From Enoplosus armatus (Eukaryota; Chordata; Actinopteri; Centrarchiformes; Enoplosidae): a DNA stretch of 64,000 nucleotides. The first letter of the stretch is position 1, and the number at the start of each line of letters is the position of its first letter. Below the pieces are notes generated by a model that was not told the DNA's origin, did not search any database, and saw only the letters and a list, made by a program, of their open reading frames with translations. Shown here one piece after another: positions 1 to 18,110 of the stretch. Made by a program: the position numbers and the translations under genes. The stretch covers positions 21,801,978-21,865,977 of the forward strand of contig NC_092192.1 of assembly GCF_043641665.1 (NCBI RefSeq). The letters run 5' to 3'.

Positions 1-304
1 GCAGTGTACAGTAGCAGTCGTTTCATTTTACTTGTGTGGGCCAGAACAACCGCCCAATCAAATCCTTGCCAGCACCCTCTCCCTGAACTCCTCTTCTCAC
101 TCATCACGATAATGAGTAGGGGGGGATGGGCAGAGCAGGTGGTGGCCTATGAACACATCCACAATCCAAAGAGAGGAATAAGGATACACATCTCTCAGTT
201 GGTCCTGTTCCAATGAAGCAGCCATAATTCATTCCCTTAAACATATGTCGGCCTCGTGTGCGCGTGGAGAATTTCAAGCCGTGCCCTCTGAACACGTGTC
301 CTTT

Positions 305-400
305 CGTCAAGTCAAGTCAGTTTTTATTTACACATAGCCCGATACACCAAATCACAAATTTGCCTCAGGGGGCTTACTATCTGTACAGCATACAACGCCC
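305..400. repeat. dispersed teleost repeat fragment
   Basis: The block begins with tandem TCAAG units followed by TTTTTATTTACACATAGCCC and continues with CACAAATTTGCCTCAGGGGG. I recognise this wording as a dispersed repeat common in percomorph genomes. The family name and exact ends were not established. Confidence 0.6.
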
Positions 401-480
401 TCTGTCCTCAGATGTCATGGCTACCAGAAACACGGTGGAAGGAAAAGCGCAGGAGAAGTATTTGCTAGCACATCTTTCTT

Positions 481-481
<1 letters not shown>

Positions 482-515
<34 letters not shown>
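482..515. repeat. poly-C tract (34 nt)
   Basis: An uninterrupted run of 34 C. It is the longest of many G/C homopolymers in the window. Confidence 0.97.
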
Positions 516-1609
516 AGTGCTCAGTAATTCCTTGCCACGGTTCAGTCAGTCCAATATATCACATGGAGCTCCCGACAGAACAGGTCAAATTCAAACCATG
601 TTGTGCGTTTCTCCCGTCGGTGGTGTAATGTTTTGAGCTCTAAATAATCGAAGGGCTCTTTCTAAGGACGATCCCTCCCTGTCTTTGCCGGGAGCCGCTT
701 CAGGCAACCAGAGAACGGACGGTGAACCCTATCGACGCTAGTATTTCTCGCATATATATTTTGTGCTACTCATATTTCATAGGTCATGTGCACTGCTGCC
801 AGTTTCCTATCTAGAGGTAATTATATGTAATAAATAGAAACACAGTAAAAAAAAAAAGTATACCACTACACGGGGATTATTTGCTTGCATCAGTTATCAC
901 AGAAAACATCTGGAGCTAATAAGCAGCGAGACGCTCAGCACCTGTTATTTTTCAGCAGGTTGAAGCCTCCTCTGAGGCATGAAGGACAAACACCCAGACT
1001 CCTCTACGACTCGGGCGTTGGTGTTTGGAGGATAAGATGGTTCGGCTTTGCCCTCCGTGTGATAGGGGTCACCGAGCTGCACGAGCTACCTCCTCCTGTT
1101 GCCGTTTTTTTTTTTTTTTTTTTTGAGTGAGCCTCTCCAGCACAATCAATGCTTCGTGGCCTCTGCGTCACACCATTTCTGCTCATTTTGTTTTGAATAA
1201 AATGGCAGCCCCATGCAAACGTGTCCAAGAAACGTAACACAGTTCTTGCGATGAAACCCGAGAATAAAAAAAAAAAAAAAAAAAGAAAACCCTGCAATCA
1301 AGGGTGCAACCTGCTGGACTTAATTGAAGCCGAAATCGCCTGCAGACTTGAATGCAGCGCCTGGCGCCTATAACATCTACAAGCATGTTCGGTCCCTCAA
1401 GGACATATGGATAATCAAGTTCAAAGTGTTTACGATTGGTGTGTGATTAAAATGGACTGCAATTATTCATGGGGAGCCAAATGAAGGGGACATATCAAAT
1501 GCTCTCTTAAACCAAAGCATCACCCCTTCAGCTGGGTAATGAGTCAGGCGACTCCTCTCATACATATAAGCCTTTATGCTCATTTTAATTACAGAGTGTC
1601 CATTCTTAC

Positions 1610-1753
1610 CTGGGTAGAAGTCTTTGGATTTGGACAGCTTAATGGTGGCACCCGTCTCTTTCTGCAGTTGTACGATGGTCTGGCCGCCCTTGCCAATTAT
1701 AGAGCCGGCTGCATAGCTGGGGATCAGCACCTTCAGGAAGTACTCACCCTCCT
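1610..1753 (-). CDS. nova2: nova2 coding exon 2 (KH1 start)
   Basis: The acceptor is CCCCCAG before 1753 and the donor GTAAGA follows 1610. The exon is 144 nt, with 2 nt completing Glu59 and 1 nt carried to the next exon. It encodes residues 60-106, with the KH1 GKGG loop and the run [20 protein letters not shown] shared by all Nova proteins. Confidence 0.95.
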
Positions 1754-4700
1754 CTGGGGGAGAGACACATAAAGTGGGAAAGGGTCAATCTGGTAAAGTA
1801 GCTCTGCACATCATCACATACGCCATACTGGTGCCCGAACCCCAATACCCCTAGAATAAGCAGAAACTCACTGTGGGAATACATAGCTCTGACATACATG
1901 GGGAAAGCCAATAACATATTGCGTTGTTGTAATTATGTCTGTATTCCTCTGGCAAAGGGGGGGCATCTGGAAAGAGACTCTGCCTTTTGAGTTCCTTGTA
2001 GCTCTCGGTGCATTCACATTTTATCACAGATTGGTGACATGTTCTGTGTCCTGTCCCAGATTTCTCGTGGAGTAAAATGATGACCTCCTTTCCAGTTTGC
2101 AGAGGTCTAATTTTAACTGTTTTCAAGGAGTTTTAGCCTCTGACTAAATACAAAGCCAGGTCCGGCGTTGCTAATCAGTCTCCATGCACCAATAAAAGGA
2201 AAAGTAGAATAAAGAGTTGGGCCTGTGTTTTCCCGAGAACGAAAGTTACGCACAGAGGACTAAATGCAAACACACATCATCCATGCAGTTGGTGAAAGCC
2301 AATACAGAGTGATCCTTCTTAATTAACAAGACGTGAGAAGAACATATGGGAACCAATCCCACAGATTTGTTCGGAGGCTATAGTGCCAAGATGGTCTAAA
2401 TCTCCTCCATTTTGGAAGGGGCTTCCGTGGCTTACAGTGGCTTGCAGCAGTCGGTGACTGACGGCACGTCAGGTGGAGGAATTTGCAGCCCAACACGTTT
2501 CTCCACTCTCAATTGGGAAAGTTCCTTTTTCCTACGATGCTAATTAAGAATTAATCAGCACCAAGAGTGGGCAAAGTGACTGTCCAAGAAAAGCCTGCTC
2601 ACATTGAGTGCGCTAATCTAGTAAAAAGCAATCAACCACATATTGAGCTTGGGCCCGAATACAATTAAAGAACCTGCCAGCAGTACATCAAAAATATTAT
2701 ATTTATAGATGCGGTGCGGCTGTAATTCCCCACTGGATTCCAAATATCATATCGATGACATCATGGTAAACACTTGGTACAGGTGCGTTCCGAGCACTGG
2801 TACAAATAATCCCCTCCGCATGCTGATTTCGATGCAATGACGTCATGTTCGATCCTTTTCAGCTGCCTCAGGGGTGACGTCTCTCGAGCGGGCAGAGATG
2901 TAAAAAGGCACTGTCCATCTTTGCAGGACGAGATTTCTCATCCAGGTTTTTTTTTTTTTGTTTTGTTTTCACCGACTGTAGTGTGGCACAGGTCTTTTTT
3001 GATCGCGGATGCCAAAGCCTGTCCCCGTGTCACTGCAGGCTATGTTTTGTGGAGGGTATCGAACGTGGGGGGGGGGGCTTGCTTGACCGGCGCACGGTGG
3101 GGAGGAAAGACGGACGGATGGATGGATGGAGGTGGACCGCCCTGCACTGAGACCAACCTGTTGCCTCAGTAATGCACTCATTAGATTCAGATGTGAATGA
3201 ACATGGCACTGTGACATTAAGGAATTTCACAGCCTACATGTTAGCCCCCCTCTACTTATTGCATTAATATGCCCCTCATGCTCCATTCAGACCCCGGCTT
3301 GTTTTCGTGCACATCACCCATAACCAATGGCTCTGACAAACATTACAGACAATGACATAATTGTTAATGGAATTCACTTTGGATTTGGATTAATTAGCCA
3401 CGGTTGTGGAGACAATCCCAAACCCCCGGAACATACTATGCCCACATTCACCTGAATGCACAGACACGAAATGAACATTCACCCTGTTGTATGTTCCCAC
3501 TACACACACCAGCATGAAAAGCTGGTAAATATGTCAGGTGCGGGTCAATGTGTCATTTTTCTGAGAACATCCTACAAAAAAAAAAAAAAAAGAAAGAAAC
3601 AGGAAAGAAATGTTGTACGTTCACCTCTGGCCATTGTCCGATCTTTAGATTTCCGTGCTATATTACAGCCGGCTCTCCGCTTTTCTCACAATGAATAACA
3701 ATAAAATGACCTTGGTGAAAAAATAAAGATCATGCATGTCTGACACGGTCGCCGTAAAAGCTTCTGAGCCCCCATTCCCACCATATATAGACCCCAGACC
3801 ATAGATATCTGATACCGTAGCCACACAAAGAATTGAATTTGAAGGATGCTGGTGACAGAATCCAAACATCCAAAGACCTGTTGTTGACAGACAAGCCAAA
3901 AAAACCCCACTGCGTAACTTTCTGCTCATCTTCATCCAGAGTAAACCCAGCAGGGGAGGAAGCCACTAAGATTCCCTCCATCGCCCTAACAGCCACGTTT
4001 GCTGTCATTAGTCAATAATTAATTCTGTCCTAGTGTCTGAGATCACAGTAACAGGTTTTAATGGCGTCATGTGGTAGAGTAAACATGGCAATCTGTTGCT
4101 GCAATCCGCCAGGGAACGGGAGCAGTGGGGCACATTGGGAAGCTGAGCCAGTGGGGTGTTAGTTCAAACCCCTGCTTCCATTACTGGAAGGATGGCTTGG
4201 AGCAGAGACATGGACGCTGAGCCAAATGTGTTTAGTTAAGTCACTCAAGGGGGGTGGGTCAGGAGGAAATGCCTTGTGACCGTCCTCCCTCCTTCTCACT
4301 ACCCCTCCAAGTACCCATTCTGCATTTCAATGGACTAACCTGCTGCTGGCAGGCAGCAAGGACGATGGAACGAAAAATGAGCAATAACGGACAAATGAGC
4401 TTTAGGTGTGTGAAATCGCACGTAGTCTAGCATGATGGATAAATTCAACAAGTCATGACAAAAAGAGTTTGAGGCTTACCCATTCTGAGATCTGCTGCTT
4501 CTCAAGTCCTCTGTCAGATCGCCATCAATGCCGGGGCACAATCTCTAAAGGGGATCTTAACATTAGCCTAGGCATAGGTGCAATGGTAGTGTTGAGGAAT
4601 GCGGCCAGTCGACTTTTTCACCGCGGTCTAATTCATCAGTGGGTGCAGAAAAAGAGATTTCACCGCAGCATCCGAGCCATGCCTGCAGCTGGCCAGAGCC

Positions 4701-7700
4701 TCAATTGTCTGAGAAAATGCTAATGCAGGCTCTCAGTGTTTTCAGTGAAAGACGGCACGCATTGTTCAAGCCTGCATCGGTTTGAAGGGGGGGGGGTCTT
4801 CCCTGCCGCATCACCCTTTTCACTGCTCTCATCCATATTCATCGAGTGGCCTGTCCGTCTGCAGCAGCGCGCAGGACTGACACCTTGCTCGGCCAATGGG
4901 TAGCCTCCTCCCTCCAGCACGTCATGTCCCCACCCCCCGATGCCGGTCCCAAAAAATTGAATTTTCTCTCCTACTCCGCCTCTTTTGACGCAGCACTATA
5001 AAGTATGGCAGTCCATTCACTCACTTTTTTTAGTGGAAATTGACAAAGGTGAAGTGGCTGGGGGTGCGGGGCTTCAGCGGTGAATGGGGAAGCATGTAGA
5101 GTGACCTTCAGCAGTGGCTGAAGAGGTGTATGGATAACATAAGCAGATGATGAAGGAGGTGGAGGAGGAGTGATCTGAGACAGCGTGCCTTACGCCACCC
5201 ACCCTCCGTTCCTCGTTTCCCCCACCCCCAATCCCTTAGACGGCCATGTTTGAGAGGGCGGAGGGGCTCATCAACCATTGCAAATGGCAGTGCCGCAGAA
5301 TGGTGGAGGGGGGTGATGAAGCCAATCACTACGCCTATAAATCTTACACCGAGAGGTATCTTAAGTGTCTGAATGTGTGTAAAAACCGCGACGTGCATGT
5401 GTGTCTGTGTGCGCACACGGGAGGGGTGGTGGTGGAGGGGGGGGGGGGTAGTCCAGCTTCATCTATAGAGCTTTCCAGGGAACCTGTAAAAAAAGAAACT
5501 CCTTTTTTTTTTGTCCCCCTGGCTGATGATTAGTTTCATCCACAAATCAAACCTTAAAATCGCGGCCCATTTGGTTTTGGAGCGAATGCCTTCCAGAAAA
5601 TTCTACCAGTCTCATTCACTGAGAGATGCTCTAGTATATAGACACAGCCTCCCTGTGGACTCCACTCCCTCTCACAGTCTATCTATCTCTCCTTTTCTCT
5701 CCGCTTTGCTCTGTCTTCATTTCTATCGCTCTCTCTCTCATTCTCTCTTTCGCTGCCACCTGGCAAATTCACAGTCCGCTCACGTCACATCGCTCTGCAA
5801 GGGCACCTGTGTCCTTCCCACCACAGAAAATAAATAAATAAATAAAAATACAGCTCACATTCCTGTGCCAACCTTTCCATTAGCAACATTACGAGATCAT
5901 ACCTAATCCCTCAGCCACACAACCTTTTGGAAGGCACATGCTTGCCAGCAACATGGGCTCAGAGTATGGGTAATTAGACAGAGAAATGAATGAAAGACGT
6001 TCAGTTTGAGGAGAGAAGGGCAACGCTGATAAAAGAGGAGTAATATCCCTCATTCACTGTCCACAGCTCTTAATGCACAACGAGGGGCTCAGCTTTGAAA
6101 GAGCACGGGCTTTCTTCCCTTTGTTGTAACTGCCAGTCATGTTAATGATCAGTTCGGTAGGAATAACGTGATCAATATCAGACGTAGTCGAGGGGTTGGT
6201 GATTACGGGGATGGCTGAGGATTATCAGGCTGTCTGTGCCAGACAGGCTGTGGATGTGCAACACTACAAATATTGCATGGAGATCACATGAAATGGGAGG
6301 TGATGCTAAAGCACAATGCACGGAGCAAAGGGTGACAAGATATTTATGAAACATCTGGTTTGTGTAGGAGTCACAAATGGTCTAAATGTGCATTTCATGT
6401 GAACATGTACGAGAGGGGGGTGGGGGGGGGGGGGGTTCTGTTCCTCTGAGCTCAGCCTGTAGCACCGCAGTCCAAATTAGCCTCAAAGATCTGCACTTTT
6501 TTTTTGTTGTCGTTCAAATGAGATAAGATTGGCTGCCATCTCACCTCTGTAAATCAAATGTTGGCGAGCTACTGCATATGCTAACACCTTAGAGAACAAC
6601 GCTAAGCTAACTTGTACCACATGAACGTAATTTAACTTAGAATAAAACCCCTCAAACGCATTTATAGTGGTTTCGGTTTCAGCCCCAGTTACCATTTCGC
6701 ATGGTATTGCCATCACCGCACTGAGATTTTATAAAGGAAGCCGTTTTATTCATTTTTGACACTTCCAGGTCAGCATTAAAAGACTAAGCACAAACCCAAA
6801 GTCCCGTTGCAAATTAGGAAGATGTATGTTGGAAGGAAGCCATAAATCTGCTCTTAAAAAGGGCCTCACAAAAGTAGTTATTCTTGTATATGTTCATGGC
6901 GCAATCGTGAATCGTGACACTGGCTTTAAAATGTTCATCATAGGCCGTTGGTGGTGGGGAGAGTACATCGCATACAAGTACTTCATTATAAAGTGCAATA
7001 TGAATTGCATGAGTCGAAGACATTAATGCTTAGGAATGGGATTCCCTCACAGGTCTTCCTTGATAAGGAGGTGGGGTGTACTACAACAGATGAGATCTTA
7101 GTTTAGGAGGCCGTCTGGAACACCTTCGCCTCTGAGAAAACAAAGCGTCCTCTTCAGAGTTAGACCATCACCCGGGCACGATTAATTGCGCAGCTCCAGA
7201 TTCTGGCAGTATAGCGGGGGCTGTGATACAGAGACGCCTTTAAAAGAACATGGAGTCCGGCTGGTAAAAACGGCGTGTAATACCATCACAGAAATGTGAC
7301 CACTGTAAAAAAAAATTGAATTATGTATTTTTAGTACACATTAAGATTTCCCAAACGCAATCTCACACTCTGTCTGGCCGCTCATATCACCTGGATGGTG
7401 GATGGGAACGCCAATGCGACTCCTCTGTTCTACGGTGGTTTCAGGGGTGCTAATGGGGGGGACATATGGGGCCTGAATCTGCACTAGAATACTGTCTGGC
7501 GGCACAAGGGTCCTGATGTTCCTTGCTGAAATTACATTTCTGGAGGCGCGGCGAGGTGCAGCGAAGACGCACTCATGCTGTCAGGAATAGGATCCGACGC
7601 TGCCATCGTCGAACGGCGAGGTGTCTCAGACACTGACGGCAGACAAAGGAAATTTCTGTAACATATGGTGAAGAAACTGCCTGCTCTCCACGGACGCCTA

Positions 7701-9116
7701 ATTAACACTGTGTTCTTGAATAAGTGGTCCCCGCGAGCTGCAGACCACAACAATCACGAGCCCAAATAAGACGTAGAGCGGCTTGGCACGCCGAATCAGC
7801 CGTCATCCTCGCTGCTGCACTCCGACATCTTACTGACGAGCAGGAAGGCAAGTGTGCACGCACCTCCTTGTTGATTCTGTGTAGGCCGCCACTATTTCTC
7901 CTCCAGAAAAAAAAAAAGAAGCCGGGATCAGTTTTGCTAAAATGGTGCTGCGGTGTTTCTGTCCTCTCTCCCCCCCCCACCTCCCCACCACCTCACCAAG
8001 TAGTTCTCAACATTCTCCCTACTCCCTGATGTGTTTGGAACATCACCAATCTTTATTTAGTTATTGTCCGTAAATCTAAATGTGTGAGTGTAGATTCTCT
8101 GGCAGGGGGGGGGATTGATGGAACCAATCACCTTTTCCCAAAACAGTCCCGACAGCCTAAAAGCTGGTACAGCAAACATCATGGCAGGCCAACAAAAAAC
8201 TACCAAACAGATGCTGAGATGTGGCTTAACCCAGGCAACCTATAAATAACTTGACTTTGATAGGAAGCGAGGCTGCAAGAGGTGATGAGCGTGTGTCCTG
8301 CTAGTTAAACAGGGTTGTCTGATGGTTGGGTTTTTTTCCCCCTGACTAGCTCACATGACTTCTGACGGTGTTCGTTTGACAACAAGCAGAAGGAACACCC
8401 CACTGAACCCTCCCAGACCGCTGCCACCAAATCTACGGGGTCCATCATCTCAAGTGAGCACAAGAGCTCTGTTGTTTGTGCATTTCTTGTCAGTGTTCAC
8501 AGATCAACACTGAACTAACCCTTGGGGGGAGGGGGGTGTGGGGGGTCAACTGTGAATGGTTCCCTGTCTCTGCAAATCATCACTTCTTCACAGCATGGCT
8601 CCAGATGTGGATGGGGATTCAAAACTGACCTGAGCTCAGTCAGTCAGTCAGTCAGTCAGGCTTCTCCCCTGCTGGGACACGCAGCGTGTGAAGTAACAGC
8701 CAGGAACACAGTCAGTGTTTCAAAGTGCCAACTGCACAGGTGCTGCGTGTTACAGCCATGCTGTGCAGCCCAAATCTGCTTCCCTGCATGCAGGCGAGGC
8801 AGCGTGTCTTCCACCAGTGCATGCAAAGGCTTCTGCAGCAACAGATCTGACTTCATGTGGAGGGGCTGCTTCTGCTGCTGCTGCTGGTGGTGGTGGTGGA
8901 GTAGGTGGTGGTGGTGGTGGTGGTGTGTGTGTCTCTCTTACCTCCAGTGTTGGTGCGCTTGGTACAGCCGGCCTCCTCCGCCGGAGTTTCCAGCGGTCGT
9001 TTGCGGGAGTCCGGGTTGTCAGCCTCCATGAGGGGCTGCTGCAGGCTGTGGAGGTTCGGATTGGAGTATATCCCGTTATGGTCCACGGCTGCTCCGCCAC
9101 CACCGGCCATCATCAT
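1610..9116 (-). CDS. nova2: nova2, NOVA alternative splicing regulator 2 (5' part)
   Basis: Nova proteins are neuronal nuclear RNA-binding proteins that bind YCAY clusters through three KH domains and control alternative splicing. Only the first 106 residues are in the window: exon 1 (9116-8942, 58 codons plus 1 nt) and exon 2 (1753-1610). The joined junction reads [14 protein letters not shown], which matches NOVA2; NOVA1 has TGEDGQYF. Exon 1 carries the [10 protein letters not shown] nuclear-localisation-type motif. Exon 2 carries the start of KH1 with the GKGG loop ([10 protein letters not shown]) and ends in DFYPG, as in the family. The start is taken as the first of three consecutive Met codons at 9116, where family similarity begins, although the frame stays open upstream to another ATG at 9287. 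The span includes a 7.2-kb intron. KH2, KH3 and the stop codon lie beyond the left edge. Confidence 0.92.
1754..8941 (-). other. nova2: nova2 intron 1 (7.2 kb)
   Basis: The intron runs from the GTAAGAG donor of exon 1 to the acceptor of exon 2. No coding exon was recognised inside it. It contains G-rich tracts (about 4789, 5440, 6421, 8107 and 8525), a short TCAG repeat near 8640-8658, a CTG/GTG-type triplet tract just inside the donor (8870-8925), and AT-rich blocks that could be conserved non-coding elements, which cannot be tested from one sequence. Confidence 0.8.
3336..3415. promoter_or_regulatory. AT-rich homeodomain-motif cluster in nova2 intron 1
   Basis: Within 80 bp there are TAATTGTTAATGG and GGATTAATTAGCC, that is, several TAAT cores plus a GGATTA (K50-type) core, flanked by mixed sequence rather than simple repeat. 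This resembles a vertebrate neural enhancer core. Function is inferred from motif density only. Confidence 0.2.
8942..9116 (-). CDS. nova2: nova2 coding exon 1
   Basis: It opens with three in-frame ATG codons (9116-9108) and encodes [15 protein letters not shown], then [11 protein letters not shown] and CTKRTNTG. It ends GGA G before GTAAGAGAG. The Gly-rich N-terminus is longer than in human NOVA2, which starts close to the PDSRKRPLE motif. Confidence 0.93.
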
Positions 9117-9210
9117 CTTTTTTCCCCCCCCCTGGAGATGTAGATATATTTGCGCTATTCCCCCTCTATCTCTCTCTTTCCCTCTCTCTCTCTCTCTCTC
9201 TCGGTCTCGG

Positions 9211-9251
<41 letters not shown>

Positions 9252-9420
9252 GAGACACACACTCACACACGGCGCCCTCACCACCACATAGACCGACGTA
9301 CGCGCACCGCGATGTGAACGGCAAGTTTTCAGGGGCTCGGAGCGGTCTCAAAGGGATCAAAATGTCAGACAGCACCGGGATCGGGGGATGGGGGGGGGGG
9401 GGGGGCTCCTCTTTCCGCTG
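9117..9420 (-). other. nova2: nova2 5' UTR with GA/GT microsatellite
   Basis: Probable 5' leader between the start codon and the promoter. It contains (CT)n at about 9171-9234 running into (CA)n to 9250 on the plus strand, so the transcript carries GU then GA repeats. The frame of nova2 stays open through it back to an ATG at 9287, encoding Arg-Glu dipeptides. Its 5' end is inferred. Confidence 0.55.
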
Positions 9421-9840
9421 CTCTGCCGCGTCCCTCACAGAGCTAAATATAAAAAGCCCATTGGGCGAAATGCGCCCGTTTAACGCGCTCCCCGCCGCTC
9501 CGGCAGCACGCTCCGCTTCATTGTTGACGCGCAGGAACAGCCCCGCGCCTGAAAATAACGCCGACCGGCCATTATTAACACAAGTGCCACAGCTTCACGG
9601 GGAGGAGGGAGGGAGGGGGGGGGGACGGCTCGCTTAAGTCGTCTTCTCCGTCATGCTTCTCCGCGTGGAGTCCTCCGCGCGACAAGTGCAGCTGCTGTTG
9701 TTGTTGTTGTTGTTGTTGTTGTTGCTGCTGTTGCTGCCTTTGTAGTGCGAGAAGGGGGGGGAACTAGAGTTTGAGAGCTCCAGAGAGGACCACAGTGCCA
9801 CTGACCGGCCGGCGAAGCAAAGACCCACCTGGTGTGAAGC
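9421..9840 (-). promoter_or_regulatory. nova2: nova2 promoter region
   Basis: This GC- and CpG-rich segment lies upstream of nova2. On the minus strand a CCAAT box (9460-9464) is followed within a few bases by a TATA-like TTTATATTTAG (about 9443-9453), which would place transcription start near 9415. A (TTG)n/(CAA)n triplet tract lies at about 9695-9735 and a G-rich run at 9610-9622. Start-site position is inferred. Confidence 0.5.
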
Positions 9841-10314
9841 GATTCATCCCGCCTTCCCTGGATTGTTGGGACCTCCTTTTGCAGTCTCAGTCACACCTAA
9901 ACTGCTTTTGTAGTTCTTTATAGGACACCTCACCTTTTGAGATTATGTAATACTGAGAGAGAGAGGGGGGGGGGGGCATGTCTGTTAAGCCCCCTGATCT
10001 CATGTTCAGTTTTAACATCTAGTTCACTATATTTATCTTTCTAACATAAAAAATAAAAACAGGTGCACCTGTTCCCAGTGCAGCTCCACTTGTTTCTGGA
10101 ATTCTCCAGTAACAGGTGTCACTGCGCTGAGACACAAGGTGGAATAAAAAAACAAACAAAGGAAGGAGGCTCGCATTAGGAAGAAGTGAGCCTTGACTTC
10201 AAACGTTCTGAAAGTCAACATGAGGTCAGGGGAATTACACGGAGGAAGGACGCAGAAACAATACAGGCAATAAATACCCAACAACACGGACAGTGTCCAC
10301 ACCCAAATGTGTCG
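9841..10314. other. short intergenic stretch between kptn and nova2
   Basis: About 0.5 kb separates the inferred nova2 promoter from the kptn polyadenylation signal, with both genes on the minus strand. It holds a GA/G tract at 9954-9977 and nothing recognisable as a gene. Confidence 0.6.
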
Positions 10315-10320
10315 TTTATT
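10315..10320 (-). terminator. kptn: kptn polyadenylation signal AATAAA
   Basis: A minus-strand AATAAA lies about 180 nt after the kptn stop codon (10499-10501). It is the first canonical signal downstream of the stop. Confidence 0.55.
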
Positions 10321-10498
10321 TTTCTGCAAATTACACTGTACACTATCTACAGCACGATCAGGTCCTTTGACCCCCATTCAGCTCCCCGCCACAGAAGGGT
10401 TACTGACTGATTTTAAGACTAAAATGAAGTGTTCGGGGAAAACCCTTCACGTTACACACTGTACATGAGCAAACACTTTGGGTCTGAACCACTGGGAC

Positions 10499-17937
<7,439 letters not shown>

Positions 17938-18110
17938 GAAAGGACGTGGCCGAACTCTCTAATTTGAGCAGAAATGTCAGGAATTCCGACCGTTCATGGT
18001 TGTTTTCTGGCGGCTCTGTTGCTCTAGCGTCAAGTTAGCTCAAATGAGAAATGTCATTTCCGGCTAATTTATTTCAAAATAAAGCTAACACTCGCAACGA
18101 CGAACAGCAG
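17938..18110 (-). promoter_or_regulatory. kptn: kptn 5' UTR and promoter
   Basis: Immediately upstream of kptn a minus-strand CCGGAAAT (ETS/GABP-type site, plus strand TTCCGG at 18058-18063) lies about 120 bp from the start codon, typical of TATA-less housekeeping promoters. A 7-codon upstream open frame (ATG at 17997, stop ending at 17977) precedes the main start. Promoter extent is inferred. Confidence 0.5.

Larger units (their letters stand above)
1..1609 (-). other. nova2: nova2 intron 2 (partial, runs off left edge)
   Basis: This stretch lies 3' of nova2 coding exon 2 on the minus strand. The exon ends in a consensus donor (GTAAGA), so this is intron. No further KH-domain coding sequence was found here. 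It holds a dispersed repeat near 305-400, a C34 homopolymer, and A or T runs at about 849-859, 1106-1124 and 1267-1284. Confidence 0.8.

Noticed and set aside
4110..4250. Possible tRNA-derived SINE (AGTTCAAACCCC resembles a Pol III B box)
   Set aside because: The A-box-like TGAGCCAGTGG is only about 10 nt from the B box, too close for a tRNA-like promoter, and no tail or flanking duplication was found.
8522..9143. Plus-strand frames of 142-169 codons across nova2 exon 1
   Set aside because: They are opposite-strand shadows of the nova2 exon and the triplet repeat next to its donor.
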